DNA from: Delphinapterus leucas
Taxonomy: Eukaryota; Chordata; Mammalia; Artiodactyla; Monodontidae
DNA: 64,000 nucleotides
Direction of reading: 5' to 3'
Assembly (NCBI RefSeq): GCF_002288925.2
Contig: NW_022098024.1
Coordinates: forward strand, 658,797-722,796
The notes beneath the pieces are model-generated. The model saw only the letters and a list, made by a program, of their open reading frames with translations. It ran no database searches and had not been told where the DNA came from. This document shows positions 10,644 through 21,602 of the stretch, piece after piece. The position numbers were made by a program, and so were the translations under genes. Within the stretch, counting starts at the first letter, position 1, and each line of letters opens with the position of its first letter.

Positions 10644-12024
10644 TCCTGGTTGGATGAGAAAACTATCAGATTTTGGACAATGCTTAAACGTGTATTTTTA
10701 CTCAGGGTAATTGTCTATCTCTTGATGCGAAACCAAAGGGATATTTTAAGAGTTTGTTTATTTTGCTGTTTCAGTGGACACTGGAGAAGAGAATATTAGT
10801 TGAAGTTCCTCTAAGATATTTTCTTATAACCAATGAACACCTGCCATGAGATTGTGTTTCTTTTTGATGTCTTTTTAATCAGCTTACCAATTTGCAGTTA
10901 GAAAACAAAGTAGCTAAAGCCGCAGCAAGTCTGGAAGCACAGGAATCCTCACCTCCCTCTCAGATCAGCATTGCGTCTGTTGAGCCTGCTTATTTGTTTT
11001 TGTCTCTATTCAAGAAGAGGGATAAAAACCTTATGTATGAAGCTTTCCTTAGTGACCTGAAATACCACCACAAAGACGATGTTTTTTTCCTGTGTTTATT
11101 TAGACAACCAATTATTCACTTACAATGTAGGTTTGTGGAATTGAGCACAGAAAATAATGGACAAGTACTTATTAACAATTTCATTGTAAGCCAGTAAATG
11201 TAAAATCTCAAACTGCATCTCATCATATCAAACTAGATGGATTTTTGACTGCCTTCCAGGACTTCAGTTAAATAAATAAGTAAATTTCCTTTATTGAGAA
11301 GTTCTAACACCACAGACTGTTACCCACTCTGTGCCTGAGCGCTTATATGCAGGAGGAACATGCAACTTATTATCCAAAGAGGAATGGTTTTGACAGGAAA
11401 AGAAGGAGATATTAACAATTATAGCAGCATCTATGTGAACTGTCCCAGGCTAACTGAGATATACTGTCACCTGATTTACTGGAATTTCAAAGAAGCTAGG
11501 AGATCTAGAGTATATTCCTGATCCATTGTCAACTTTAGCAGTGGGTGCTGCTTCTAACATCTACTGATTTTCTACACTCTGACAAAAGATGCTTCCTAGG
11601 GCTTGTTGATGGCAGGGGAGTTTGTGAGCTCCCCAAATTCTCATTCTGGCCATTACTCACACTGTCCTAGGGAGATGTTTGAATTTCATGGATAGATAAC
11701 TTTTCCTTGGAACTCAAACTCCAAGATCATATGATATTGTTCCAGTTAATGAAAGACTCTAAGGAAAACAAAAGGAATTTTATAAATTCCCTATCTTGAA
11801 TACTTCATTTAAGAAGTATGTTGATTTTGACTCTAAATATAGAATTGACTCATTTCAACTCCCTTTTCATGGTAGCTATATGATTTTTGAGAAACATGTG
11901 TTTAATAATGTAGAGGAAAGATATTTTTCCAGGAGGTGCATCAGTGTTTCTATCTCTCTTAGCACTTAGAATCTCAGTAAAGAAGCATAGAGTAATGGAC
12001 AGATCCTTGTGGGTAGGCAAATGA
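10644..12024. other. Unique sequence, nothing recognised
   Basis: The longest open frame is 101 codons at 10892-11197. It has no domain I recognise, an unremarkable composition and no promoter or splice context. No repeat is recognised. Confidence 0.5.
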
Positions 12025-12120
12025 TATTTCAATGCTAGCTCTGCACTTCCTAGCTGAGTGCTTCTGGGTTAGATACTTAACCTACCTGGACCTTAGTTTC
12101 TTCTTTACCTAATAACACTC
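12025..12120 (+). mobile_element. MIR SINE fragment
   Basis: Plus-strand MIR core: 'gctagctctgcacttcctagc' in altered form, then 'ttagatacttaacctacctgg' and 'cttagtttcttctttacct'. Confidence 0.7.
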
Positions 12121-12244
12121 CCTATGAATCAAGCATGCTGAAAAGCACTTTACATGACTCATCCCGTTTTAACTGCCACAACAACACTTTGAGGTAGGTA
12201 TTTTTAATACCCCATTTTCAGATGATAAAACTGGTTACTCTCCA
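12118..12244 (-). mobile_element. MIR SINE, first part, interrupted by L2
   Basis: Reverse-strand MIR phrases 'aaagcactttacatgactc', 'aacactttgaggtaggta' and 'cagatgataaaactggt' are present. The rest of the same MIR reappears at 12430-12525, after an L2 fragment. Confidence 0.75.
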
Positions 12245-12391
12245 ACCTCTATCCATGCTTTATTTTTTGTTTGTGGCATTTTCATTTACATATTTATATT
12301 TCCAACTAGTGTGTACTTTCCAAGGGACAGAAATTGTGCCATTTTTGATCACTGCAGACACAGAAATTGATGCTCAATAAATACATGTGAA
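12245..12391 (+). mobile_element. L2 LINE 3' end inserted in MIR
   Basis: Text typical of the L2 3'UTR is visible: 'gtgtactttccaaggg', then 'gatgctcaataaatacatgtg'. It ends in a short purine tandem repeat. Confidence 0.65.
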
Positions 12392-12425
12392 AGAAAGGAA
12401 GAAAGAAAGGAAGAAAGAAAGGAAG
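12390..12425. repeat. (GGAAGAAA)n microsatellite
   Basis: Four to five purine units follow the L2 3' end and probably arose from its tail. Confidence 0.9.
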
Positions 12426-12429
12426 TTGC

Positions 12430-12525
12430 TAAAAGTGATACATCTATTCAGGATTTGAATTAGGAGTTGAACCCCAGTAATCTGAACCCACAGTGCTTCA
12501 CTACACCTTTATATTGTCTCCTTAG
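12430..12525 (-). mobile_element. MIR SINE, second part (continuation of 12118-12244)
   Basis: 'atttgaattaggagttgaacc' and 'cagtgcttcactacacc' continue the reverse-strand MIR in the right order. Confidence 0.6.
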
Positions 12526-13085
12526 CTTGAGGTGCCACTGTGAAAATTAAATGAGAAACTTCCTAAATATGAGCTCAGTGGATATGTATTCACTCCCCTT
12601 TCCTCTCAGATCTGTGGCTCTTGGATTACTGGGGAATCATACGCTAGAAAATAAAGAAACATTGCCTTGCCTAACTCTCAAGGGACTCATTCATACTGGA
12701 GAGCTCATTTAATGATTTACAATGGATGAATATCTCTTTCCTTGGCAAGAAATCTACTTAAAGAAAACAAATTAAGATCAGTTACTTGATGCATTTATGG
12801 GACCTGATCCAGGAAAAATCCATAAAGAAATTACTTCATCAGACTCAGTCTTTTTCAACAGTCTAAGCTACTTTTTTAATGTTCCTGATTAGACTTTTGA
12901 TGTACAGTCACTATTGTTATAATCACAGTTATTGTTATTGTTATGATTATTATTTTAAAAAATAACATTAGCACCTTCAAAGATGCACAAATGAGTAACA
13001 ATGTAAAATTTGTAATATTTCCGAAGTGTGAATTTGAACCTTGCATGACAGGAGACTGGTATTCATGGTAAGACTTATAGATATT
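12526..13085. other. Unique AT-rich sequence
   Basis: No gene seen. The last 100 bases may be the degraded 5' flank of the L1 3' end that continues at 13372. Confidence 0.45.
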
Positions 13086-13097
13086 AAAAAGTGAGCA

Positions 13098-13364
13098 GGG
13101 TTTCCCTGGTGGCGCAGTGGTTGAGAGTCCACCTGCCAATGCAGGGGACACGGGTTCGTGCCCCGGTCCGGGAAGATCCCACATGCCGCGCAGCGGCTGG
13201 GCCCGTGAGCCATGGCCGCTGAGCCTGCGCGTCCGGAGCCTATACTCCACAACGGGAGAAGCCACAACAGTGAGAGGCCCGCGTACAGCAAAAAAAAAAA
13301 AAAAAAAAAGTGAGAAGCCACAACAGTGAGAGGCCCGTGTACAGCAAAAAAAAAAAAAAAAAAA
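13098..13364 (+). mobile_element. CHR-type tRNA-derived SINE with duplicated tail
   Basis: The head 'gtttccctggtggcgcagtgg' contains a pol III A box (TGGCGCAGTGG). A B box (GGTTCGTGCCC) follows near 13153. The body is the cetacean CHR form, ending at 'gcgtacagc' with a poly(A) tail near 13290-13309. About 53 bases of the 3' end plus tail are then repeated (13310-13364). A target duplication AAAAAGTGAGCA flanks the insertion (13086-13097, and ending near 13371). Such SINEs are copied by L1 machinery. Confidence 0.95.
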
Positions 13365-13371
13365 GTGAGCA

Positions 13372-14015
13372 ACTTGAAGATATGGAAAAATTGAAACTTT
13401 TGTACTTTGCTGGTAGGACTATAAAATAAGGAAGCTGCTTTGGAAACTGCCTCAAAAAGCTAAACACAAAGTTACCATGTGACACAATTCCACTCCTAGA
13501 TATATAACCAAAATAATTGAAAACAGAGTCTCAAACAGATAATTGTATGCCAACGTTCACTGAAGAGTTATTCATAGCAGCCAAAAGCTGGAAATAATCC
13601 AAATATTCATCAGCAGATGAAGTGACAAACAGTATATACATACAATGGAATATTATTTATCCAAAAAGAGGAATAAAGTTCAGACACATGCTACAACAAC
13701 GATGAACCTTAAAAAATTATGCTAAATGAAATAAACCAGGCACGAAAGAACAAGTATTATATAGTTCCACTTATATGAAATATATAGAATTAGCAGAAGC
13801 AGGGAGACAAAGTTGATCAGAGTTTACCAGTGACTGGGGGAAGAGAGGGATGGGGAGTTATTGGTTAATGGTTACTGAGTTTCTGTTGGGGGCGATGAAA
13901 GAGTTTTGCGAGTAATGATGATGTTGCACAATACTGTGACTGTAATTAACGTCACTGAATTTTTCATTTAAAAATGGTTGAAATGGCAAATTATATATAT
14001 ATGTGTATATATATA
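13372..14015 (+). mobile_element. Old L1M LINE 3' end (ORF2 C-terminus and 3'UTR)
   Basis: ORF2 C-terminal text is recognisable: 'agttattcatagcagcc', 'acaatggaatattatttatcc', 'gctaaatgaaataaaccagg'. The 3'UTR end 'cacTgaatttttcatttaaaaatgg' type phrase follows. A (TA)n/(TG) microsatellite at 13990-14020 closes the element. No open frame survives. Confidence 0.85.
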
Positions 14016-14020
14016 TATAT

Positions 14021-14640
14021 ACCATTACTACAGTTTTTAAAAAGTATATAGTAGTGTGACTTCTCATTGTCTTCTCATGCCAAATGTAGTTGACTCTCAT
14101 AATGCAACAGAAGGGGGTTTTTGGTAAAAAAGAAAAGGGTATTTCTTGAAAAATGGAACTCTGGATGAACTTGAAGGAGTGTTGAACTGTGGTAAAGGAA
14201 AAACATGGCTATCCACAGTAGTATGATACAAGAGAAAGCTTGGTGAGAAATGTCTTATGACCAAATTTAAAAATTTGCCGACTTCTCAGGAGATACTTCT
14301 GGTGAATGCTGTGGTTACACTGTGCCACAAAAATTTCCAGAGTTGCACTAAAATCTCCATAATGGTATCTTCCAGCATGAGAAGAGGCCTCAAAATCAAT
14401 AATTTGGGTAATTTGGAGTTAGATTATATAGGCGTCTTTATTGCAGTACCACTGACATTATTTAATATGTTAGTGCACATAGCAAATTACCAAGAAAAAG
14501 ATCCTGTCGTCAGCAGTTTCCAAACTCAATTTACCGTAGAATTTATTTACTCACATCATCAATAAGACAAATATTTATCCCAGACTGCAGTCTTGTTGAA
14601 ACTGCCACACATAGTATCTGCTTTCTCACCAAATAGGAGG
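14021..14640. other. Unique sequence, nothing recognised
   Basis: There is an open frame of 102 codons at 14257-14565 with no recognisable domain. A poly(A) stretch lies at 14669-14680. Confidence 0.45.
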
Positions 14641-14649
14641 CCAGGGGGG

Positions 14650-14933
14650 ATAAATTATATTTTTGATAAAAAAAAAAAATGTTCCTCCCTGAATGAGGAT
14701 TTCTCTTCCTTACTCTATGGATGTCAGGCTTGCTCATGTGACTTTCTTTGGCCAATAAAATGTGAACGGAATTTCCTGAGAACTTTTAGGAGCCCGTGTG
14801 TGGTACTCTTCCCTCTTCCATGAGAAGAGAATTGTTCTATGTAGAAGCTGCTCTATCAGCCATATTAGTGATAGAAGTGTTCTGAACATGGGAGAAGTAG
14901 AAGTATGAATATTTGTGATCAGGAAGTCAACTG
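14650..14933 (+). mobile_element. Probable MLT1-group LTR fragment
   Basis: 'gtcaggcttgctcatgtgac', 'tttggccaataaaatgtgaac' and 'gctgctctatcagcc' belong to an old LTR family. The same phrases occur, diverged, in the neighbour at 14934-15300. Boundaries are uncertain. Confidence 0.5.
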
Positions 14934-15300
14934 TGGTAGACAGTATTATTGCCTAAAAGTATCTTCTACTTTTCTCTGTAGAAGGATTACACTTTTCTGT
15001 TCCAACATCAGGCTTGTGCACGGGACTCATTTGGCCAGTGACATGTGAGCAGAAATAGTGTGTATCCTGTCTAGTGAGCCAAAGTATGATGTTCCCTATT
15101 CACGACCTTGGAAATATTCCATATAGATATATTGTTCAGTCAGTTTGGATCCTGGATTAAAGATGATATAAAGTAGTGCTGCAGTTGATCTAATGACAGA
15201 CTATGGTATGAGTGAGAAATAATTATCATTGTTTTAAGCCACTGAAATTTTGGAGTTGTTTGTTACCTCCAAACCTAGCCTAGCTGAACTAATATTGATA
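14934..15300 (+). mobile_element. MLT1-group LTR
   Basis: It starts 'tgtggtagacagtattatt', includes 'catcaggcttgtgcacggg', and ends in 'aagccactgaaattttgg', 'gtttgttacc' and 'gaactaatattgata'. This is the usual 3' end of these MaLR LTRs. Confidence 0.7.
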
Positions 15301-15714
15301 GATTAGGAAGCCCAGGACATACTAATTAATTATCCCATCCCCCTGAGATGTTGTGAATGGTTCAGGAATAGGCTCATAGGTTAAATCAGGCTAATTAACA
15401 TTCTCTTCCCAGATTCTAATTTGAAGAGTTGGTTTCAAGGCAATAAATATTTAATCCCATTTTAGTAATGGAAGTCTTACAGTTGCCAGGAATACAATCA
15501 TTGTCTACTATGAGAACCAATCACTTGGTGATAGCTTTTAAAACTATTGATGCTGCAGGTTGGTATTAAAACAGAATTTTCAGTGCTTTAGAACTATCTC
15601 CTTGAATTTTAAGAACCAAATCTTAACAGTTTTATGGTGCCAGTGCTTAGTTATCTCCTATTGTAAATTGTAACAGCGAGTTGATGCAACACACGTTGTA
15701 GATTAGAAGATGTT
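15301..15714. other. Unique sequence, nothing recognised
   Basis: No gene or named repeat. Confidence 0.45.
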
Positions 15715-15893
15715 GGGCTTCCCTGGTTGCACAGTGGTTAAGAATCCACCTGCCAATGCAGGGACACGGGTTCGATCCCTGGTCCGGGAAGATCCCACAT
15801 GCTGCGGAGCAACTAAGCCCATGCGTCACAGCTGCTGAGCCTGTGCCCTGGAGCCTACGAGCCACAGCTACTGAAGCCCGCATGCCTAGAGCC
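15715..15893 (+). mobile_element. Older CHR-type SINE, 3' truncated
   Basis: The head is 'gggcttccctggttgcacag', with an A box (TGGTTGCACAGTGG-like) and a B box GGTTCGATCCC. The body differs from the young copies ('gcggagcaactaagccc', 'gccacagctactgaagccc') and fits an older subfamily. It stops at 'ctagagcccg' without poly(A), and no target duplication is seen. Confidence 0.9.
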
Positions 15894-16684
15894 CGTTTTA
15901 TCTACTAATATGTCTGTGTTTCTTTGGAGGGAGGTATATCATACATAGCTATCCCCTGATTTGTTTTTATGACAGAATCAATCTCCAGAGATTAATGATT
16001 TGTAGAACTTATCTTGGAAAACTCTGCTCTATAAGTAGCTCGTGGCTTCTGAATGTCTTACATCACGGAGCGTGGAAGTCCAGCTCCCTGTAACCCAAAT
16101 AAATGTTGTGTTAATAATTCAAAATACTAAACAGAGATGTGTGTTCTGACCACTATTAGTGAATTCATGGGGACATAATTTATCCCATAGGGACAAACTA
16201 TTCTTTATCATTGTTTTCTGGAGAAATCATGGAAGAAATTTTTATAGGTACATATGAGATTAGTGACCAAAAAGCTGAGTATATAGACCTCAGCTCCAGA
16301 AGAGTACCTCATCTACCTTACTCTTACATCCACATGAAGAACCTGGTGTCTTCAAGAATTCGTGCATTCTAATCACATAACTTTATTACTAAGCAGACAC
16401 CTTTTAGAATATGAATCCATTACACACCAACCAATTCTCTGAAATCTTTAGGCCAGTTTATATTTCCTTGGAAATTGTGATTGGAGTTAAGAAGCTGCTT
16501 CTGAATATATTAGAAATGTAGCATACACACTTAGGAGATAAGGACGAGCATGTTCTTCTCTATGAATGAAAAAAAAAAAAAAACAAGGGAAGTGAAGTCT
16601 ACAGAGACAGAGGAGATGGGAGCAGATGTCCCAGGAAGAGCTAAGTTTCAGATGGCCTTACACTTTTGGGTTCTATAAAGGAGA
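15894..16684. other. Unique sequence with a poly(A) run
   Basis: An A run of about 15 lies at 16568-16584. Nothing else is recognised. Confidence 0.45.
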
Positions 16685-16790
16685 AGTGTTGAGGTTAGTA
16701 CCTGCATCACAAAATTATACTGAGGATTAAATGAATTGATACATGTAAAGTACTTAGAGAGATACCAGGCATAAATGTTCAGTATGTGTA
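16685..16790 (+). mobile_element. MIR SINE 3' fragment
   Basis: 'tgaggattaaatgaattgat', 'acatgtaaagtacttagag' and 'accaggcataaatgttcag' match the MIR 3' half. Confidence 0.72.
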
Positions 16791-16905
16791 TTATTTATGT
16801 ATATAGAAAGCTCTGGAATAGTTTTGTTTTATGCTCTGGAAGCTACTAAAATTTTACCTTTATCAATACTTTTAGGCAATTGTATTATGATATGGCTTGC
16901 TGTTT

Positions 16906-16907
<2 letters not shown>

Positions 16908-16942
<35 letters not shown>
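16908..16942. repeat. (TG)n microsatellite
   Basis: About 15 uninterrupted TG units, followed by alternating purine/pyrimidine 'acatacacatat'. Confidence 0.97.
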
Positions 16943-16979
16943 ATACACATATGAGTGCATGCTTAGGTATTATCTGTCT

Positions 16980-18120
16980 TAGGGTTTATTGAGGTATTTC
17001 GTTCCATGACTTTAAAATTTTCAACAAATTTGGGAAATTTGAGCCATTATAACTTCAAATATACCATCTACTCACTCTACACTTTTCTTCTGAGATGTTC
17101 ATTACAGGTATGCTAAACTACTTGATATTTTCCCACAGATACTGAAGTTATTTTTATATTTTTCAATTTTTTTTTCTCGTTGTGTTTAGTTTTGACAGTT
17201 TCTATTTCTATACTTTCAGGTTCATTAATCTTTTATTCTTCAGTCTCTAATTTGAGGTTAATCTCATTCAATAAATTTTTCATTTCACATATTGCATTTT
17301 TCTTTCTAGAATTTCCCTTTGATTCTTTCACCTTTATATTCATGATGTCCTGTAAATTATTGAACATATTGTTGGAATTGTTTTGATATCCTAGTCTGCT
17401 AATTTCATCATCTTTAACATTTCTGGATCTGCTTTTATTTACTAATTTTTCTTCTGGATTGGGTCACATTTTCCTGCTTCTTGGAATGATTAGCGAATTT
17501 TTTATTAAATGCTGAAATCGTCATATATTATGTTGTTGGAGGTCCAATTTCTTTGTATCGTTCTAGAGAATGTTGAGTTTTGTTCTATCAGGTAGTTAAG
17601 TTACTCGCTATTGGATTAATCCTTCCCAGACTTGTTTTTAAGTTTTTAAAGTCATTCTAGTGAAGTCTTTACTTTAGAGATAGTTCAGCCATAGCCCTAA
17701 GGCATGACACTTCTGGGCTCTCTCCTGGATGCTCTTGGTATTCAACAAGGACTGGCAATTTTGACATGTTGGAAGTCAAATATTTTCAAGCTCTGTGTGA
17801 GCTCTCAGAATTGTTTGGTTTACCATTCTCTGTTCTTTGCCCAGCCTCATGGAGCTTCGTAGTCAAAGCTCAAGGGTTGTTTTCTGCATAGCTCCTGCTT
17901 TCCTGAAATCCTTTTTATAAATTCCAGCTACCTTATTTTGTCTAAACTCTTATCTCTGTTTCCTCAACTCAGTGGGACTGCCATTTTTTCTACTTATGAT
18001 CTCTCTCAATGTATCACTGTTTAGAAGTTGCTTCCAGCCAAAAATCTGTGGCAAATTTAAAGATCATCTTATTTGCTTTCCTATTCTCAAGTATCACAAT
18101 CTTGTGCTGTCATCCACTGT
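16980..18120 (-). mobile_element. Old L1/HAL1-type fragment
   Basis: Phrases typical of the reverse strand of HAL1/L1M 5' regions occur in order: 'tgcatttttctttctagaatttcc', 'gtctgctaatttcatcatc', 'gggtcacattttcctgc', 'aattttttattaaatgctg', 'ctctcctggatgctcttgg'-like text. No open frame remains. The subfamily needs a library search. Confidence 0.65.
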
Positions 18121-18469
18121 CTGAAAATAGCTTTTTAAAAATATGTAGTATTTTTTGTTTTAAAAATTTCTTAAGAGAAGAAGGGTAAGTCGATCCAACT
18201 TATTCCATCACTGCTGGGGATGGAATTTCCGTCATTATTGCTGCTTTTAGAAATTGCAAGAGTGGGAATGCATTTTGTTCCCATAACTTTACTAGTTAAC
18301 CCCATCAATATTGTTTTTCATATTCTCCTGCTGCTGCTACTGCTCTTGGAAGACTTAAATATTTTAGTAATGCCATTATCTTTCCTGGGCAAAAATAGTG
18401 TTCCTTAGTAAACTAATTTTGTCATAGACTAAATCAGAGATATATGTGCTCTAAGTAAACTTCCGTCCA
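18121..18469. other. Unique sequence, nothing recognised
   Basis: AT-rich; includes a short CTG/CTC-rich patch near 18325-18345. No gene. Confidence 0.45.
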
Positions 18470-18690
18470 TAGGTTTTACATATTATAGTTACTTTATCGA
18501 GTGCCTACTATGTGTCATATTTTATGTAAATGATCTCTAACTTACCTGATAGACTGTATATGAAGTAATGATTTTTTCACTGTAGAGATGAAAATTTTTT
18601 ATTTCAAACATTTAATTAACTTACATAGCTAATAAGGTAAAGGGCTATAATTTGAACTCAAGTCTTTCTGCCTCTTTATTAAGTACAGGA
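18470..18690 (-). mobile_element. MIR SINE, diverged
   Basis: 'atcgagtgcctactatgtgtc', 'acttacatagctaataagg' and 'aatttgaactcaagtc' give the order of a reverse-strand MIR. Confidence 0.7.
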
Positions 18691-19284
18691 AAAAGAAGAG
18701 AAGCCAAGTTAGAAACAAAAGGTTATAGTCACATGTCTTCTAGCGATAAATTCTAGAAGCGTGGGCTGCAAAGTACTTCTTGTTTGAGACTAATTGTCCA
18801 CAATGCGATAAGAATACTGCTTCAAATGTAGTTGAGACACTAAGCAGAGTGTTAAAGTTCTACTGACTATTTTCATAGCAAAACTTGTTCGATGAGGGAA
18901 GCAGTGAGCTACATTTTCTTTAACATTCTATTGCAAGCTGCTTATTTCACCATCAATTATTAACGGAGAGCTCGGCACTTGGAATAGCACTGTCTTCTTA
19001 CACCCGCTGTTTTCATAACATGAATGACTTGTGTAATTTTTCTGGACCTCAAAAATAAAGAGATCTGAACAAAAATAATTTGAACATCTTTTCCTGCTCT
19101 TAGCATCATTTAATGATGATAAATTATTTAGAAATAAACATACATAACAGTGACAGAATGAAGTAAGTATAATAGCAAAGGCCTTCATTTTTCTCATTAA
19201 GGCACTGAGAAGTATCTGAAAAAATATTCCTATGGGTAGTTGAAGTATTGGAAAGCTGAATCTCTAGACAGCGTGGTATCTAAA
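18691..19284. other. Unique sequence, nothing recognised
   Basis: No gene or named repeat. Confidence 0.45.
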
Positions 19285-19510
19285 CACAAGCTCTTTTGCC
19301 AGCTTAACCTCTGTTAACGTTCTCTTTGCCATTTACTATCTGTGTGGTCTTGAGCAATTTCTTTAAATGCTGAGTTTCAGGTTAAATTATTTGAGAAATG
19401 GAGGTATTAATGCCCAGGTCACAGAATATTTGTGACTGTTAAATGAGTCCATGAATTTATAAGGATTAGCTCAGTACCTGTTACAGTGTAACTGCTTAAC
19501 AAATGATATT
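19285..19510 (+). mobile_element. MIR SINE
   Basis: 'tgccatttactatctgtgtgg', 'cttgagcaatttctttaaatg' and 'gactgttaaatgagtcc', then 'cagtacctgttacag', follow the plus-strand MIR order. Confidence 0.78.
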
Positions 19511-19899
19511 ATTAAATAAAATATCTGTATGTGTATTCTTCTGAAATCACATAGCCCTTTTACTTTACTTGTCTTACATTGCTCATATAGCCTCACTTTA
19601 TATATACTGTATTTGGTTAGTTTATCCCCATAATTACGCTATAAACTCCTTCAGAGAAGATAGTATGGCTTAGGAAAAAAATATGCAAATAATTCATGTA
19701 CAATCATTATGACTGAATAAACAGATAAATTAATTAACAGCTCAAATTTACACCAAATACTAAGTTTTGCTGAGTTACACAATAATGTCACTTTCAAAGG
19801 TAATTACTTATCACCTAAGCACAGCACGGTGCCTTGGAGAATAATTTGAATGCTTGATACAAAAACCTCAGTATTTTTCTTTAATTTTTTTTTGCTTAT
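19511..19899. other. Unique sequence, nothing recognised
   Basis: No gene or named repeat. Confidence 0.45.
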
Positions 19900-20285
19900 A
19901 TTAGTTTTCTAGGGCTATCTTCATACAGTATCATAGACTGGGTGGCCTAAACAAGAGAAATGTATTTTCTCACAGTTCTGGAGGCTAGAAGTCTAAGATC
20001 AAGGCAGATTTGGTTTCTTCTGAAGTCTGTCTCTTATCTTGCAAGATGGCTGCTTTTTCCCTGTGTCCTCAAGTGGTCTTTCCTCTGTGCCTGAGACCTT
20101 GGTGTCTCTCTGCATGTCAAAAATTTCCTCAGATTAGATTAGGGACCACTGTAACAGCCTTGTTTTAACCTAAACACTTTTTAAAAGACTTTTTCTCCAA
20201 ATATAGTTACAGTCTAAGGTAGTGGGGGTTAGGAATTGAACATGTGAATGGGGCGGGGGGCACACATCAACCCAGAACACTGCCC
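19900..20285 (-). mobile_element. MLT1A/MST-type LTR (ERVL-MaLR)
   Basis: The reverse of the LTR reads clearly: 'tattagttttctagggc', 'agactgggtggcctaaac', 'tttctcacagttctggaggc', 'gaccttggtgtctctctgc', 'ctccaaatatagttacag' and 'ggaattgaacatgtgaatg'. It is nearly complete. Confidence 0.9.
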
Positions 20286-20667
20286 TTTCCCTCTTTGTCC
20301 TCAATAAACTTGTTAATTAACTGTAGAGACTTGAAAGAGTAACTTGCTGACCGTATCTCTTTGTGCGTTCTTATCTGTGTGTCTGAGCATGTTTCAAACA
20401 GACACCTAAGCACCTAAGGACATGTGATATTCCAAATGGAAAAGTGAGGAAAGTATACAAGACTGTTGTGCTCCAAGTCACTAGTGTATTCCTTCAGACT
20501 TCTGACAAGCTACATACATGACTTAGGAAGGGGATTTGCACTGAAGGTACTATAAAAACAGTATTCTATAGGGGATATTTAAAAACTTCAGGATGTTATG
20601 CATTTGACACTTGAAATTTATGTCAAGAGATTCTGCTTTTCTCCAAGGAGAAAAGTCTCAACTGGTA
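20286..20667. other. Unique sequence between two LTRs
   Basis: No gene or named repeat. Confidence 0.45.
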
Positions 20668-20671
20668 GTTG

Positions 20672-21149
20672 TGTTGCAGGAAGGGGGATCCTTTCCAGGA
20701 CCCGAGAGTGGTCTTTTGTCTAACACTCGGAAATGAATTGTCCGAGGAGACACACATGCTGACAAAGCAAGAGACTTCATTGGGAAGGGGCACCCAGGTG
20801 GAGAGCAGCAGGGTAAGGGAACCCATGAGAGCTGCTCTGCCACGTGGCTCGCAGTCTTGGGTTTTATGGTAATGGGGTTAGTTTCTGGGTTGTCTCTGGC
20901 CAGTCATTCTGGCGGTATGCTCATTGCTCAGCCAGGATGGATTCCAGGGAGGAGGATTCTGGGAGGTTGGTAGGACATATGAAGTGACATTTTCTCTCTC
21001 CCTTTGACCTTACCCGAATTCTTCCGGTTGGTGGTAGCTCATTAGTTCCACGTTCCTTACCAGGATCTCCTGTTGTGAGATAACTCATGCAGGTGGTTAC
21101 TATCAGGCCTGGCCAGGGCAGGCGGTTTTGGTCAGTGGTTCCCCTAACA
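20672..21149 (-). mobile_element. Solo LTR of a class I (gammaretrovirus-like) endogenous retrovirus
   Basis: On the minus strand the 478-bp element starts TGTTAGGGGAACC and ends CCTGCAACA, i.e. TG...CA. A 4-bp direct repeat GTTG flanks it (20668-20671 and 21150-21153), the duplication size of gammaretroviruses. A TATA-like 'cataaaa' and the region 'aatgaagtctcttgctttg' are seen. In related LTRs the latter reads AATAAA, so the poly(A) signal here has one change. No gag, pol or env lies beside it, so it is a recombined solo LTR. Confidence 0.88.
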
Positions 21150-21153
21150 GTTG

Positions 21154-21602
21154 AAGTTTGGGTACCTTTAATCCTCTTTATTTTTATTTATTTATTTCAC
21201 CTTGAGGGTGGACTGTGTTTCCAGCTGACAGACCTTTATGTCTCTTCTTTGGAATTGCATTTCACACAACTCCCTGAATCACCACAGAAAATTACCATGT
21301 TTAATCAGTGAAGACCAGAGAAATGAAAGAATAACCACTTATCTGTGGTCAGTTTCTTTTGATGCAATACATATACTGGTGAGCTAGAGATTTATGGATT
21401 TGAAAGCTAAATTCGATTAGAAGCTGAACTTTTTTATATAAGGAGCTGCTTTATCTTTGTGTTTAGAGCTCTGCTCACAGAAATTTGTTAAAAGTATATG
21501 GCAAAGAACTAATTAGAATTAATAATGATACTATAAAATTTTATTTTTAGAGAGACACACAATATTAGTAGAGACACATTATTTTATGGAGTTTTTAATA
21601 AG
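21154..21602. other. Unique sequence between LTRs
   Basis: A TTTA-rich patch lies near 21178-21200. No gene or named repeat. Confidence 0.45.

Noticed and set aside
10892..11197. 101-codon frame with a plausible-looking N-terminus
   Set aside because: No recognised domain, no conserved motif, and length within chance expectation.
13098..13200. A and B boxes as a possible tRNA gene
   Set aside because: They belong to a tRNA-derived SINE with tail and target duplication; no cloverleaf can be formed with an acceptor stem.
12876..13485. Reverse frames of 81-131 codons over 12876-13485
   Set aside because: They are antisense translations of the CHR SINE and its A tails; the same peptide phrases recur at 25646-26074 and 59947-60276 over other SINE copies.
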